DNA from: Pelosinus sp.
GTDB taxonomy: Bacteria; Bacillota; Negativicutes; DSM-13327
Assembly (NCBI GenBank): GCA_029239675.1
Contig: JARBUM010000004.1
Span: 1 to 64,000 of the forward strand
Length of the DNA: 64,000 bases
Direction: 5' to 3'
A program made the translations under genes and the position numbers. Positions 8,602 through 17,335 of the stretch are shown piece after piece. Within the stretch, counting starts at the first letter, position 1. Every line of letters starts with the position of its first letter. The notes below the pieces were generated by a model. It saw only the letters and a program-made list of their open reading frames with translations. It did not search any database and was not told the DNA's origin.

Positions 8602-8830
8602 CTTTGTCACTCCTTATTGATCCGTCTGGTTCATCAAAGCTAGTAATTATATTCGACTTTTCTATCTGCATTCCTGGGAGTATAGAGAAAAAACATTTCA
8701 AAACGTGCAAAGTATGAAGAACACAACGCTAACTCCAATATATTTACATAAATTGGAATTTAATGCAGCTTTTTTCTATATAATATATTCATAGTACCTT
8801 CTCCAATAAATTGTAATAGGAGGGAAAAGC

Positions 8831-9247
8831 ATGTTCGATTTGAGAAGTGCACTGTTGATAGGAATGAACAATACGGTCCAAAAATTGGTCGATGAGTCCG
8901 ATACTGCTACACGATACGGCAGAGGTTCACTAGGAACCCTAATCGCTACTCCCGCATTTGTATCCCTAATGATCGATGCATCAATTGCTACAGTAGAAGA
9001 TCGGCTACCAGCAGGTTTTACAACTGTAGGAACGTCATTTGAGTTTACCCATGATGCTCCTACATGTATGGGTATGACATTACGGGTGAAATCTACCCTT
9101 GTGGAGGTCAACGGTGAAACCCTCGTTTTTGATATTGTTGCCTCCGATGATTATGGTGAAGTTGGCAGTGGAAGACACCAGCGTGCTGTTGTCAATCGTA
9201 AACGTCTCTTCGAAAAAGCAGATCAACGTATCAACAACCGCTTATGA
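8831..9247 (+). CDS. Hotdog-fold thioesterase (FlK/fluoroacetyl-CoA thioesterase-like)
   Basis: 138 aa, a single hotdog domain with the FlK-family pattern: GSLGTLIATPAFVSLMIDAS near 34-53, GTSFEFTHDAPTCMGMTL near 67-84 and a C-terminal GRHQRAVVNRKRL. Family members hydrolyse short acyl-CoA or acyl-ACP thioesters. RBS AGGAGGG precedes ATG 8831. It is monocistronic and convergent with the decarboxylase genes, with a shared terminator between them. Substrate cannot be inferred. Confidence 0.82.
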   Translation: MFDLRSALLIGMNNTVQKLVDESDTATRYGRGSLGTLIATPAFVSLMIDASIATVEDRLPAGFTTVGTSFEFTHDAPTCMGMTLRVKSTLVEVNGETLVFDIVASDDYGEVGSGRHQRAVVNRKRLFEKADQRINNRL

Positions 9248-9283
9248 TAGTCTAACTACATTTATCTTCAATTGATTTACTAA

Positions 9284-9319
9284 AATCCGCCCCTGCGCAA
9301 AAGCGCCTCGGGGCGGATT
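9284..9319. terminator. Bidirectional terminator between thioesterase and biotin-carrier genes
   Basis: AATCCGCCCC (9284-9293) pairs with GGGGCGGATT (9310-9319), with an inner GCGC stem; T-rich tracts lie outside on both strands. Confidence 0.85.
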
Positions 9320-9325
9320 CTTAGT

Positions 9326-9655
9326 TTATTTTATAGAAAGTAATGGCTGGCCGCTTTGTACAGGATCATTTACTTTAACAAATAGTTGACTAATAACACC
9401 GCCCTTGGCTGCAAGAACAGGATTATGCATTTTCATCGCTTCCATGATCAGTAAAGCTTGCCCCTTCTTAACAGAATCACCAACGCGTACATTTAATTCA
9501 ATGATTTTACCCGGCATTGGCGCTATAACCTTTTCATTCTCGCCACTTGCGGGTAAAGCCACTTCGGACGTAGGAGCAGTACAAGAAGCTGTCTTCTTTT
9601 TCTGTACAGTAACATCATAGGACTTTCCATTCACTGTAATGGTATAGCTTGTCAT
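9326..9655 (-). CDS. Biotin carrier subunit of a Na+-translocating decarboxylase
   Basis: 109 aa from ATG 9655, chosen because GGAGG lies six bases upstream; a longer reading from 9673 lacks a site. An N-terminal extension and Ala/Pro-rich linker (about 22-40) lead to a C-terminal biotinyl domain with EAMKM at 72-76; Lys75 is the biotinylation site, 34 residues from the end as usual. It corresponds to the gamma (GcdC/MmdC) subunit of glutaconyl-CoA, methylmalonyl-CoA or oxaloacetate decarboxylases, carrying CO2 from the carboxyltransferase to the beta subunit. It is last in a five-gene minus-strand cluster. Confidence 0.9.
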   Translation of the reverse strand: MTSYTITVNGKSYDVTVQKKKTASCTAPTSEVALPASGENEKVIAPMPGKIIELNVRVGDSVKKGQALLIMEAMKMHNPVLAAKGGVISQLFVKVNDPVQSGQPLLSIK

Positions 9656-9703
9656 GATGAACCTCCAATACATATGAGATTATTACATTCAGCTAATTCT
9701 TCG

Positions 9704-9985
9704 TTAACGATTAGCAAGTAAGTCTTGCCGACCTGTGAGGACCCAATTGGGCGCACTAGGCTTGATTTTAACCACTTCAAATTCTCCTGTCCCGCTAAAC
9801 TCCTGAATTGCAGCTGTAATCACTGCAATCACGTATTCTTCTTCCGCTTCCACTTCTATTATCTTAGATGGTAATAGAACTTCATGGTGCTCACTACTTA
9901 GGTGCATTAGAGTCTCTCTCTGTGACCTCTTGTGTCGCACTACCCAAAAACAAATGATAACAATGGCTAGAACCAGCCATATCAT
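9704..9985 (-). CDS. OadG/MmdD-like membrane-anchor subunit of the decarboxylase
   Basis: 93 aa. One N-terminal membrane helix (about 2-16) is followed by a basic stretch (RHKRSQRE) and a cytoplasmic domain ending with PNWVLTGRQDLL, typical of OadG/delta chains. The family tethers the carboxyltransferase to the membrane beta subunit. RBS GGGAGG precedes ATG 9985. It lies between the biotin carrier and the 39-aa microprotein. Since no alpha chain is encoded here, its soluble partner must lie elsewhere. Confidence 0.75.
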   Translation of the reverse strand: MIWLVLAIVIICFWVVRHKRSQRETLMHLSSEHHEVLLPSKIIEVEAEEEYVIAVITAAIQEFSGTGEFEVVKIKPSAPNWVLTGRQDLLANR

Positions 9986-10006
9986 CTACATTCCTCCCTT
10001 TACCCT

Positions 10007-10126
10007 TTACTTTGTATCTACACCCATTTTGTCCTTCTTAGATTTCCATTTACGCACAGAGAAGAAATAATAACCGAGAGTTACTACCAAGGCCAAAATA
10101 AAGGCTGTTGTGTTAATGATTCTCAC
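10007..10126 (-). CDS. 39-aa membrane microprotein in the decarboxylase cluster
   Basis: A 40-codon frame from GTG 10126 to TAA 10009-10007 encodes a protein with one membrane helix (TTAFILALVVTLGYYFF) and a strongly basic tail (RKWKSKKDK). AAAGG lies only three bases before the GTG; an ATT codon at 10120 has AGGTGAG at a better distance, so the exact start is unsure. It sits tightly between oadB-like and oadG-like genes, with 33 and 21 bp gaps. Its position resembles that of small accessory chains such as MmdE, but I see no clear homology. Confidence 0.6.
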   Translation of the reverse strand: MRIINTTAFILALVVTLGYYFFSVRKWKSKKDKMGVDTK

Positions 10127-10159
10127 CTACCTTTAATGAGTACACAAATCATGCTAGTT

Positions 10160-11290
10160 CTACTTAACGCCAATCAGTGCTAACATAATACCACCAGATA
10201 TGGCAGTGCCAAAAACACCTGCAAGATTAGGACCCATGGCATGCATGATTAAGAAATTATACGGATTTTCTTCTAAGCCTACTACGTGAGAGACTCTGGC
10301 TGCTATTGGTACGGAGGCAATGCCGGCCGAGCCAATTAACGGGTTAACTTTCCCCCCGCTTACCCAATTCATAATTTTAGCACCGATTACTCCTGAAGCA
10401 GTCCCTCCTATAAAGGCAATTAATCCAAGAATAATGATTTGTAATGTCTTTATATTTAGGAATTTATCCGCTTCCATGGTTGATCCAACTGCCACTGTCA
10501 AGGTAATCGTAATAACATTCATTAGATCATTTGCTGCTGTACTTGCCAAACGATCCACCAGTAATACTTCTCGCAGCATATTGCCAAGCATGAGCATGGT
10601 AATTAGCGGAGCAACTGGCGGCAACAGAAGATTAACTAAAATAGCCATAACGAAAGGGAAACAAATTTTCTCAAGACGACTAACGCTGCGCCCTTGCACC
10701 ATCACAATCTGTCGTTCTGCAGGAGAAGTTAAGAGCTTCATAATAGGCGGCTGAATAAGAGGCATCAAAGCCATATAAGAGTACGCCGCTACAGCAATTT
10801 GCGGCAATAAATGAGGCGCTAGTTTCATCGTAACAAAAATTGCCATGGGACCATCAGCACCACCAATAATACCAATCGCACCAGCTTCAGCTAAGGTAAA
10901 ACCAAGTGCTTTTGCGCCAATAAGGGCAATAAAGATACCTAAATGAGCGGCTGCGCCAAGTATCATTAGGCTAGGGTTAGCAATCATAGGTCCAAAGTCA
11001 GTCATAGCACCTACACCTAAGAAAATAAGGGGCGGTATAATAACTAGCTCTACTCCTTTATAGGCATAGTAGAACAGACCACCAGGTTGAGTAAGATCAG
11101 ATCCTGGCACATTAGCAACAATGCAAGAAAATCCAATCCCCAATAATAAAAAGGGTTCATATTTTCTATATAGCGCTAGATAAACAAGCACTGCGCCCAC
11201 TATAATCATAAAAATATTGCCCCACCATAGTTGAGCCAGTCCAGTCTGTTCTGCAAGACTTACCACGAATGATACGATTTGCTCAAACAT
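10160..11290 (-). CDS. Na+-translocating decarboxylase beta subunit (OadB/GcdB/MmdB)
   Basis: 376 aa, the length of the GcdB/MmdB type (shorter than enterobacterial OadB). It is a polytopic membrane protein with the family motif GIIGGADGPMAIF near 138-150, containing the essential aspartate, and NPYNFLIMHAMGPNLAGVFG near 341-360. It decarboxylates carboxybiotin and pumps Na+ out of the cell. RBS GGAGGAAGG precedes ATG 11290. The gene order is 53-aa protein, beta, 39-aa protein, delta/gamma-like, biotin carrier. The substrate is set by the alpha chain, which is absent here. Confidence 0.92.
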   Translation of the reverse strand: MFEQIVSFVVSLAEQTGLAQLWWGNIFMIIVGAVLVYLALYRKYEPFLLLGIGFSCIVANVPGSDLTQPGGLFYYAYKGVELVIIPPLIFLGVGAMTDFGPMIANPSLMILGAAAHLGIFIALIGAKALGFTLAEAGAIGIIGGADGPMAIFVTMKLAPHLLPQIAVAAYSYMALMPLIQPPIMKLLTSPAERQIVMVQGRSVSRLEKICFPFVMAILVNLLLPPVAPLITMLMLGNMLREVLLVDRLASTAANDLMNVITITLTVAVGSTMEADKFLNIKTLQIIILGLIAFIGGTASGVIGAKIMNWVSGGKVNPLIGSAGIASVPIAARVSHVVGLEENPYNFLIMHAMGPNLAGVFGTAISGGIMLALIGVK

Positions 11291-11301
11291 GTGCCTTCCT
11301 C

Positions 11302-11463
11302 CTAATGCCCACCCCTTAATTTACGATCATCAAGATAGCCAAGCTTATTTAAATAGGGGAAGAGGTATAGTACAAGACTCATACCCCAAATAATTACAAA
11401 ACTTAAGAAAAAATCAATTACACTAAGAATATAGGCACCTTCCATTGTATCTGGCACTGTCAT
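11302..11463 (-). CDS. 53-aa membrane microprotein, first gene of the decarboxylase cluster
   Basis: A 54-codon frame starts at ATG 11463, with AGGAGTGAAG upstream, and ends at TAG 11304-11302, which abuts the Shine-Dalgarno of the beta subunit. One membrane helix spans about residues 11-34, flanked by an acidic N-terminus and a short basic/His tail. Strong translation signals and the 11-bp gap to oadB support a real gene. It resembles in size the 55-aa epsilon subunit of Veillonella methylmalonyl-CoA decarboxylase, but I cannot show homology. Confidence 0.7.
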   Translation of the reverse strand: MTVPDTMEGAYILSVIDFFLSFVIIWGMSLVLYLFPYLNKLGYLDDRKLRGGH

Positions 11464-11562
11464 ACTTCTTCACTCCTAGCTTTTTTTATTCATCTACTAA
11501 TAGTACTACCATTTATAGGAAAATATGATTACTAAAAAAGTTTGTTTTTCTTATAAAATACG

Positions 11563-11595
11563 TAAAAAATAAGACATAGGATTATCCTTGTCTTA
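11563..11595 (-). terminator. Terminator of the Old Yellow Enzyme gene
   Basis: On the minus strand, TAAGACA (11589-11595) pairs with TGTCTTA (11570-11576) and is followed by TTTTTTA. Confidence 0.7.
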
Positions 11596-11602
11596 ATAGG
11601 AA

Positions 11603-11644
11603 AGTCCTGCAAAGCTTTAGTTCCTTGCAGGACTCTTATTTTTT
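11603..11644 (+). terminator. Hairpin with T-tract, opposite orientation to the flanking genes
   Basis: AGTCCTGCAA (11603-11612) pairs with TTGCAGGACT (11625-11634), followed on the plus strand by CTTATTTTTTT. No plus-strand gene precedes it; on the minus strand it immediately follows the OYE stop, so it may add to termination there or stop antisense transcripts. Confidence 0.6.
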
Positions 11645-11662
11645 TATCCCATTAGAGTATTC

Positions 11663-12658
11663 CTAAGAAAGGCTTTCAATGGCCTTTTTTGCCCACTGGG
11701 AGTCTTTTAATACAGCTCTACCCACACCGATAAAATCGGCCTTTCCCTCGGCCAATATTCGCTCAGCAGCCTCAGCATCCGTAATGCCACCAGTGAGAAT
11801 GACTGGAATGGACACAACCTTTTTGATTGCAGCGGTCAATGGAGCAAAATATCCTTGTTCTTCGCTACCACCTGGTATGGTATAACCAGAAAAACCGCCA
11901 GAAATATCAAGAATATCGACTCCTGCCTTCTCAAATTCCCGAGCTGCAACTAAGCTGTCTTCGATACTTGTTCCCCCTGGAGTAAAGTCTGAAGCCCCTA
12001 AGCGTAATAGAATAGGAAAGTCTTCTCCTACGGCTTCACGTACTGCAGCAATAACCTCAATGTGAATGCGAATGCGGTTGAGCACATTTCCACCATATTC
12101 ATCCGTACGTTGGTTCGTCAGGGGTGAGAAAAATTGGTTCAGAAAATATCCGTGAGCCGAATGGATTTCCACTCCGTCAAAGCCAGCTTCTTTCACACGA
12201 AGAGCCGCTTTTTGAAAATCAGTTACAATCTCGGCAATTTGCTGTGTAGTAAGCTCCAGAGGCACTGATCCCTTGCGGGGATTAAGGACTGACGAGGGTC
12301 CTACTGGTGTTGTTCCTATAATATCTGGATCGGCTGCACTACCAGCATGATTAATTTGCATTACGCCCTTGGAACCGTTACTATGGATAACCTCTGCTAA
12401 CTTCTTATAACCTGCTACTACACTATCATCGGCAATCGATAGTTGATGTTCATGAGCCTTTCCTGTTAATTGGATGAAGCTATGCTCAATAATAATGAGA
12501 GAGAGATACCCGCCCTCTGATTTTTCTTTATAGTAATCTAATACACCCTGACTTACTTTTCCATCCGATCCTGCTTTAGCAGTCGCCATAGGTGGCATAA
12601 CCAAACGATTAGCCAGTATTAACGATCTTGCCTGCATCGGTTTAAGTAAATACGGCAT
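11663..12658 (-). CDS. NADH:flavin oxidoreductase, Old Yellow Enzyme family (YqjM-like size)
   Basis: 331 aa, a single FMN-binding TIM barrel. Family motifs are RLVMPPMATAKA near 18-29, GVEIHSAHGYFLNQFFSP near 168-185 and GGITDAEAAERIL with GVGRAVL at the C-terminus. It lacks the Fe-S/FAD extension of enoate and dienoyl-CoA reductases, so it belongs to the short OYE class that reduces activated C=C bonds and nitro compounds. RBS GGGAGG precedes ATG 12658. It is monocistronic, with its own terminator. Confidence 0.88.
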   Translation of the reverse strand: MPYLLKPMQARSLILANRLVMPPMATAKAGSDGKVSQGVLDYYKEKSEGGYLSLIIIEHSFIQLTGKAHEHQLSIADDSVVAGYKKLAEVIHSNGSKGVMQINHAGSAADPDIIGTTPVGPSSVLNPRKGSVPLELTTQQIAEIVTDFQKAALRVKEAGFDGVEIHSAHGYFLNQFFSPLTNQRTDEYGGNVLNRIRIHIEVIAAVREAVGEDFPILLRLGASDFTPGGTSIEDSLVAAREFEKAGVDILDISGGFSGYTIPGGSEEQGYFAPLTAAIKKVVSIPVILTGGITDAEAAERILAEGKADFIGVGRAVLKDSQWAKKAIESLS

Positions 12659-12708
12659 CGATAAATCCTCCCTTTTAGATATGATTTCGCTGTTCTCTTG
12701 TTTCTATT

Positions 12709-13455
12709 CTATTTATATTGCCAATGGCATATTCTTCGATCTAGATAGTCAATCAATCCAAACAAAATCAAACCTATACTACTAAGCACTACTATACCTG
12801 AGTACATTTCCAAATAATTCACCCGCATCCAGGCATCCATAATAAAATATCCCATTCCATATTCCGTACCAAAGGTTTCTGTAAAAAACAACACAGATAT
12901 TGCCGTTGCCATAGCCACCCGCACAGAGGTCAAAAATTGCGGGAAAGATGCTGGAATGAGTATTTCTCGAAAAATGTCGATGTAATTGGCCCCTAAGGAA
13001 TATAGAGGATAGTATGTTTCTTTTGGTATGCTTTTTACCCCATCCCGTACCGCCACAATCACCTGGAAAATGATGATCAAGAAAATCATTACAATTTTTG
13101 ATAGTTCCCCCAATCCTAGAAGCAACATCAAAATAGGTAACAAAGCAATTTTAGGAATGGGATAGGTTAGATAGACGATAGGGGATAAAGCATTATCCCA
13201 TTTTACAAAGTAACCCATACATAAACCGACAGGCACGCCGATGATCACCGCTAGAAAGACCCCTGCCATAATACGCCACAAACTATAGAAACCATGGATA
13301 AGAATTTTGGACATAAAAATATTTAATAAATTCATCATTACAATCCAAGGATTAGGAATGATTGGCAGATCCGCCAAGATAGCAGCGATATACCACAAGG
13401 TTATAAAGATTAGTATGCCATAAATATACCAAATGCCCCTTCGCTTTTCTGTCAT
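12709..13455 (-). CDS. ABC transporter permease, nitrate/sulfonate/taurine type
   Basis: 248 aa from ATG 13455, which overlaps the ATPase stop as ATGA and has AGAGGA nine bases upstream; a TTG at 13464 is a poorer choice. Six predicted helices and the BPD-type permease loop (EILIPASFPQFLTSVRVAMATA, EAA motif) near 165-187 match SsuC/TauC/NrtB proteins. With the ATPase and the lipoprotein it forms a complete importer in the cytoplasmic membrane. Confidence 0.88.
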   Translation of the reverse strand: MTEKRRGIWYIYGILIFITLWYIAAILADLPIIPNPWIVMMNLLNIFMSKILIHGFYSLWRIMAGVFLAVIIGVPVGLCMGYFVKWDNALSPIVYLTYPIPKIALLPILMLLLGLGELSKIVMIFLIIIFQVIVAVRDGVKSIPKETYYPLYSLGANYIDIFREILIPASFPQFLTSVRVAMATAISVLFFTETFGTEYGMGYFIMDAWMRVNYLEMYSGIVVLSSIGLILFGLIDYLDRRICHWQYK

Positions 13456-14204
13456 CTTGACCAATCCTCTTTTATCATTTTCCGCAGTTCTAGGCTAAGT
13501 TGGAAAAAATCCCGATGGTTCCGAATATCTTCTACGCCAAACAGCGAATTGTCAATGACCTGACTAATAGTACCGGGAATTCCAGACAAGATTACAATCT
13601 TTTGTCCTAAATATAAAGCTTCCTCTACATTATGAGTGACAAGAATTGTAGAAACCGAAGATTTTCGCCACGCAAGCAAGAAAACATTTTGTATTTCCTC
13701 CCGGGTCATAGCATCCAACGCCGAGAAAGGTTCATCCATTAACAATAAATCCGGTTTTAATAGAAAGGAACGGGCTAAAGCAACCCTTTGTTGCTGTCCC
13801 CCGCTTAATTCTCCCGGATATCGATTTTCTAATCCTGCTAGTCCTAGCTGCTGAATCAAAAAATCTAGTCCCTCCAGATCATCATTGTTCTTCTTATTCT
13901 TAATTTTTACACCTAGACGAATATTCTCCCACACATTTTTCCAAGGCAATAGTCCATAATTCTGAGGAATGAAGCCAATCCTTTGCTGTGAGGGCGTGAT
14001 GGGTTGTCCGTTTATTTCTACTACTCCATCATATTTCTTGATAATCCCAGCCAATACTTTTAAAAGAGTTGACTTACCGCAGCCGGAAGGACCAATAATG
14101 GCGCAGGTTTCTCCTGCAGCAAGTTCCAAATTGATATCTTTAAGCGCAGCGTAGCGTTCTCCCCCAGCTTCATAATTGACGTTTAAATTTTTAATTTGAA
14201 TCAT
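13452..14204 (-). CDS. ABC transporter ATPase, nitrate/sulfonate/taurine type
   Basis: 250 aa. Walker A is GPSGCGKST (about 38-46), the signature ELSGGQQQR near 136-144 and Walker B LLLMDEPFSALD near 157-168. It matches SsuB/TauB. It overlaps the solute-binding protein gene by 14 bp and the permease by 4 bp, so the three genes are translationally coupled. AAGG lies seven bases before ATG 14204. Confidence 0.9.
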   Translation of the reverse strand: MIQIKNLNVNYEAGGERYAALKDINLELAAGETCAIIGPSGCGKSTLLKVLAGIIKKYDGVVEINGQPITPSQQRIGFIPQNYGLLPWKNVWENIRLGVKIKNKKNNDDLEGLDFLIQQLGLAGLENRYPGELSGGQQQRVALARSFLLKPDLLLMDEPFSALDAMTREEIQNVFLLAWRKSSVSTILVTHNVEEALYLGQKIVILSGIPGTISQVIDNSLFGVEDIRNHRDFFQLSLELRKMIKEDWSR

Positions 14205-15162
14205 TAGCAGACCTTACAAATCGATCATCGACCAATTCTTTATAGGTATGAACCTTTTTGATCAGTTGTCTAGATTGAAGCCATGCAACACAATCTTCAA
14301 CATCTTTTACGCTAGGTGCTGCGGCTTTTTTATATTGCGGCAGAACTAATGCTCCTTTAACACTCTCAGGAAATCCACCTTTTTCAATTAACAGATCAAT
14401 GTAGTTTTCCATAGGTTCTTTGGATAAATACAAGACAGCTTTATTATAGGCTCGATACATGGCCTGAATTTCTTTTTCCTTACTGTTTACGGCTTTGGCA
14501 GTAAACAGCAGAACTCCAGGATTTATGTTTAACTGATCCGAGCTATTGAGTATCTTCCCACCATTACGGACAGCAATACTTGCCATAGGTTCCGGCAGAG
14601 TCGCAGCGGCAATCTTGCTATTTTGCAACAGTTCCAACCGTGTAGGGATTTGAGGAATTATAACTTTATTAATGTCTCCTGGAGTTAGTCCGCCTTCTAA
14701 CATAATTTTATCCGTTACATACTCAATGATGGTATTTTTGGATATTGCTACATCCTTACCTTTTAACTCTTTAATCGATGTAATTTTTTCGTCTTTATTG
14801 ATTACCAGTTTATAACTGCCACTTGATAAGGAGGTAATAACAGTATCAAAACCACCATCCTTCGCAAAGGCTTCTGCCAGCATATCAGAAATGGCTCCGT
14901 CTAAGTTACCGCTTTGCAGGGCGCTATCCCGATCTACTGCACTTTTGAAAGGTTTTAACGTAACCGCTAGTCCCTCTTCTTTAAAATACCCTTTTTCTTG
15001 TGCAATGATAAAAGGTATGGAATCTACATCTGGCATAAGACCAATAGTAATATTTTGCAGTTGCCCTGATTTTGGCGTAGCATCTTCTTTTTTGTTGCTA
15101 GCGCAAGCTCCTAAAACAACCGTCATAGCGCATATGAGCATAAGTACAATGATTTTTTTCAC
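14191..15162 (-). CDS. ABC transporter substrate-binding lipoprotein (SsuA/THI5-like)
   Basis: The preferred start is GTG 15162, with GGAGG eight bases upstream; it gives 323 aa beginning with a classic lipoprotein signal (basic start, hydrophobic core, lipobox LGAC). A longer frame to 15216 would put 18 polar residues before the signal peptide. The mature part is a NMT1/THI5-like type II periplasmic-binding fold with repeated ligand-loop motifs (IIAQEKGYFKEEGLAVTL). Such proteins bind sulfonates, pyrimidine precursors, nitrate or aromatic acids. No flanking enzyme reveals the substrate. Confidence 0.85.
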   Translation of the reverse strand: MKKIIVLMLICAMTVVLGACASNKKEDATPKSGQLQNITIGLMPDVDSIPFIIAQEKGYFKEEGLAVTLKPFKSAVDRDSALQSGNLDGAISDMLAEAFAKDGGFDTVITSLSSGSYKLVINKDEKITSIKELKGKDVAISKNTIIEYVTDKIMLEGGLTPGDINKVIIPQIPTRLELLQNSKIAAATLPEPMASIAVRNGGKILNSSDQLNINPGVLLFTAKAVNSKEKEIQAMYRAYNKAVLYLSKEPMENYIDLLIEKGGFPESVKGALVLPQYKKAAAPSVKDVEDCVAWLQSRQLIKKVHTYKELVDDRFVRSANDSN

Positions 15163-15320
15163 TTCATGATCCTCCGTTTTAGTAATATAATCTTCTTCAC
15201 CAATAATATCATACAATAGTTATCCTTTAAACAGTATTTCTATTGAATGCTTATCAGAATAGGAAACTTGACGGGTTCCAAGCTTTATAACAGGCACAAG
15301 CCTCTGCGATAGGATTGTAT

Positions 15321-15375
15321 AACAGCAAACACCTGCAAGATTGAGCAGAAGCTCAACTGGCAGGTGTTTGCTGTT
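15321..15375 (-). terminator. Strong hairpin downstream of the P-type ATPase gene
   Basis: A perfect 16-bp stem (AACAGCAAACACCTGC with its complement) encloses a smaller GAGC/GCTC hairpin. It starts 27 bp after the ATPase stop. No long T-run follows, so termination may be partial. Confidence 0.6.
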
Positions 15376-15401
15376 AATGATTTGGAACCCTATTTGATAC
15401 G

Positions 15402-17333
15402 TTAGCCATTACGTAATAAACGTGCAGAATTCAAAACAACTAAAATAGCTCCAACATTATGAACAATAGCGGCAGCAACAGGACCTAGTAAGCCCATAGC
15501 CGCTAATATAATTGCAGCAAAATTGATAACATTTGCTACCACAATATTTTGCCAGATAGTTCGAATGGCTTCTCGACTTTTTTGTATTGTCTCAGGTACT
15601 CTTTTCAGATCATCGGATAGTAAAACAATATCTGCTGCTTCAATGGCAATGTCTGTTCCAGAGTATCCCATAGCAATACCAATATTTGCTTTAGCTAAGG
15701 CTGGTGCATCGTTTATTCCATCCCCGATCATTGCCACATTGAAGCCTAAACGCTGATAGGTTTCAACGTACTTTACTTTATCCGTAGGCAGTAAATCGCC
15801 ATGTACAATGGGCACATTTACTTGCGCTCCAACAGCCTCTCCCACCCTTGCTGCATCTCCAGTCAACATTACTATTTTTTTTATTGTTTCACGTTTTAAT
15901 GCGGCAATGATATCTTTCGCGCCTTCCCGTATAGGGTCGTGTATAACGATAATTCCTATAATAGCACTGTTAGCCCCAATGAAAACAACCGTCCCACCTG
16001 CTTGTTGGCTTTGAGTACAATAGTCTTGTTGATCTTGTGTGAGAATCACTTGCTTAGCTTCCATTAAGGATTGATTCCCTAAAAAGAACTGATCGCCATC
16101 TTTTTCAGCTAGTATGCCTTGCCCAATGACAGGTTCCCAATAGGATGGCTCAATAAAGGAAATACTGTCCTTCTCCGCCTCCTGCATAATTGCCTTCGCT
16201 AAATGATGTTCTGAACGCTTTTCAATTCCAGCTGCAATTGCCAGTAATTCATTCCTTTGCCAGCCGTTATAACAGCGAATGTCTTTCACAGATGGTTTCC
16301 CCAACGTAATGGTACCTGTTTTATCAAATAAAATAGCATCTAGCGCGCCTACTCTTTCTAATATCTCGCCGCCCTTTATTAAGATGCCGCGGCGAGCAGC
16401 AGCCCCAATGGCAGCCGCTACAGCTGTGGGGGTACTCAATAACATGGCGCATGGACAAAACACAATTAAAATGGTTACACCTCTAACAATATCTCCCGTC
16501 ATTACATACACTAATACTGCAATTGCTAAGCTTAATGGCACAAACCAATTTGCCCAGCGATCAATAATTCGGGCACTAGGTGCTTTACTGGCTTGAGCTT
16601 CTTTTACCATTTTAATAATATGACCTAATGCCGTATCTTGACCAACCTTTGTTGCTACTATTTCAATACTTCCCATAGTTACGATCGTTCCACCAAACAC
16701 AGTAACTCCATTATGGCATTGAGCAGGAATCGACTCACCCGTTATGGTTGCCTGATCAACAGTGGCTTTACCAGCTACAACCATGCCATCCACAGGAATT
16801 TTTTCTCCTGGCTTTATTAATAATCGATCTCCTGTTTTCACTAATTCCGCGGCAATTTCTCGCTCCGTTTCTCCCTCAATAATACGAGCTTGCAAAGGGG
16901 CTAATTCAGCAAGCTTTTTTAATGCTGTGTTTGATTTTTCTAAAGTAATATGCTCTAACATCTCTCCGATTGTCATAATAAGAGCAACTTCAGCAGCGGC
17001 AAAATATTCGCCAATAGCAATGGATGCAATGATTGCGATACTTACCAGCAGGCCTACTTTGGTGTCCCCCCGCTTATAAATAGCAACAACTGCATCCTTT
17101 ATAATTGGCACTCCACCAACTACGGCTGCAATCAGAGCAGTATCAATACCTAGAATATTGGGGAGCCATTCAAGCCAATAGGCAATTAACAAGGCCCCTG
17201 TAGAGGTGATTACAATATAGTCTTGCAAATGACTTCCGTCTCCATGTTCCATGCAGCCAGAGTCTTCTGCTACTCTTATTTTCTCTATTTCACGGTTTTC
17301 ATTCTTCATAAAAATCCTCTCTTCATTACTCAT
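15402..17333 (-). CDS. Heavy-metal P1B-type ATPase (Zn/Cd/Pb-like) without N-terminal HMA domain
   Basis: 643 aa (or 635 from an ATG at 17309, which has AGAGG seven bases upstream; both starts are plausible). Features: membrane motif CPC at 293-295, phosphorylation motif DKTG at 337-340, GDGINDAP hinge near the C-terminus. The usual SEHP nucleotide-binding motif reads SEHH (374-377). Instead of an HMA domain the N-terminus has a short His/Asp stretch (HGDGSH). The two-base gap to the upstream MarR gene makes an operon. The protein should export a divalent metal across the cytoplasmic membrane. Confidence 0.9.
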   Translation of the reverse strand: MSNEERIFMKNENREIEKIRVAEDSGCMEHGDGSHLQDYIVITSTGALLIAYWLEWLPNILGIDTALIAAVVGGVPIIKDAVVAIYKRGDTKVGLLVSIAIIASIAIGEYFAAAEVALIMTIGEMLEHITLEKSNTALKKLAELAPLQARIIEGETEREIAAELVKTGDRLLIKPGEKIPVDGMVVAGKATVDQATITGESIPAQCHNGVTVFGGTIVTMGSIEIVATKVGQDTALGHIIKMVKEAQASKAPSARIIDRWANWFVPLSLAIAVLVYVMTGDIVRGVTILIVFCPCAMLLSTPTAVAAAIGAAARRGILIKGGEILERVGALDAILFDKTGTITLGKPSVKDIRCYNGWQRNELLAIAAGIEKRSEHHLAKAIMQEAEKDSISFIEPSYWEPVIGQGILAEKDGDQFFLGNQSLMEAKQVILTQDQQDYCTQSQQAGGTVVFIGANSAIIGIIVIHDPIREGAKDIIAALKRETIKKIVMLTGDAARVGEAVGAQVNVPIVHGDLLPTDKVKYVETYQRLGFNVAMIGDGINDAPALAKANIGIAMGYSGTDIAIEAADIVLLSDDLKRVPETIQKSREAIRTIWQNIVVANVINFAAIILAAMGLLGPVAAAIVHNVGAILVVLNSARLLRNG

Positions 17334-17335
17334 GC

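Noticed and set aside
8776-9111. Long antisense frame over the thioesterase gene
   Set aside because: No ribosome binding site and fully inside a well-supported gene on the other strand.
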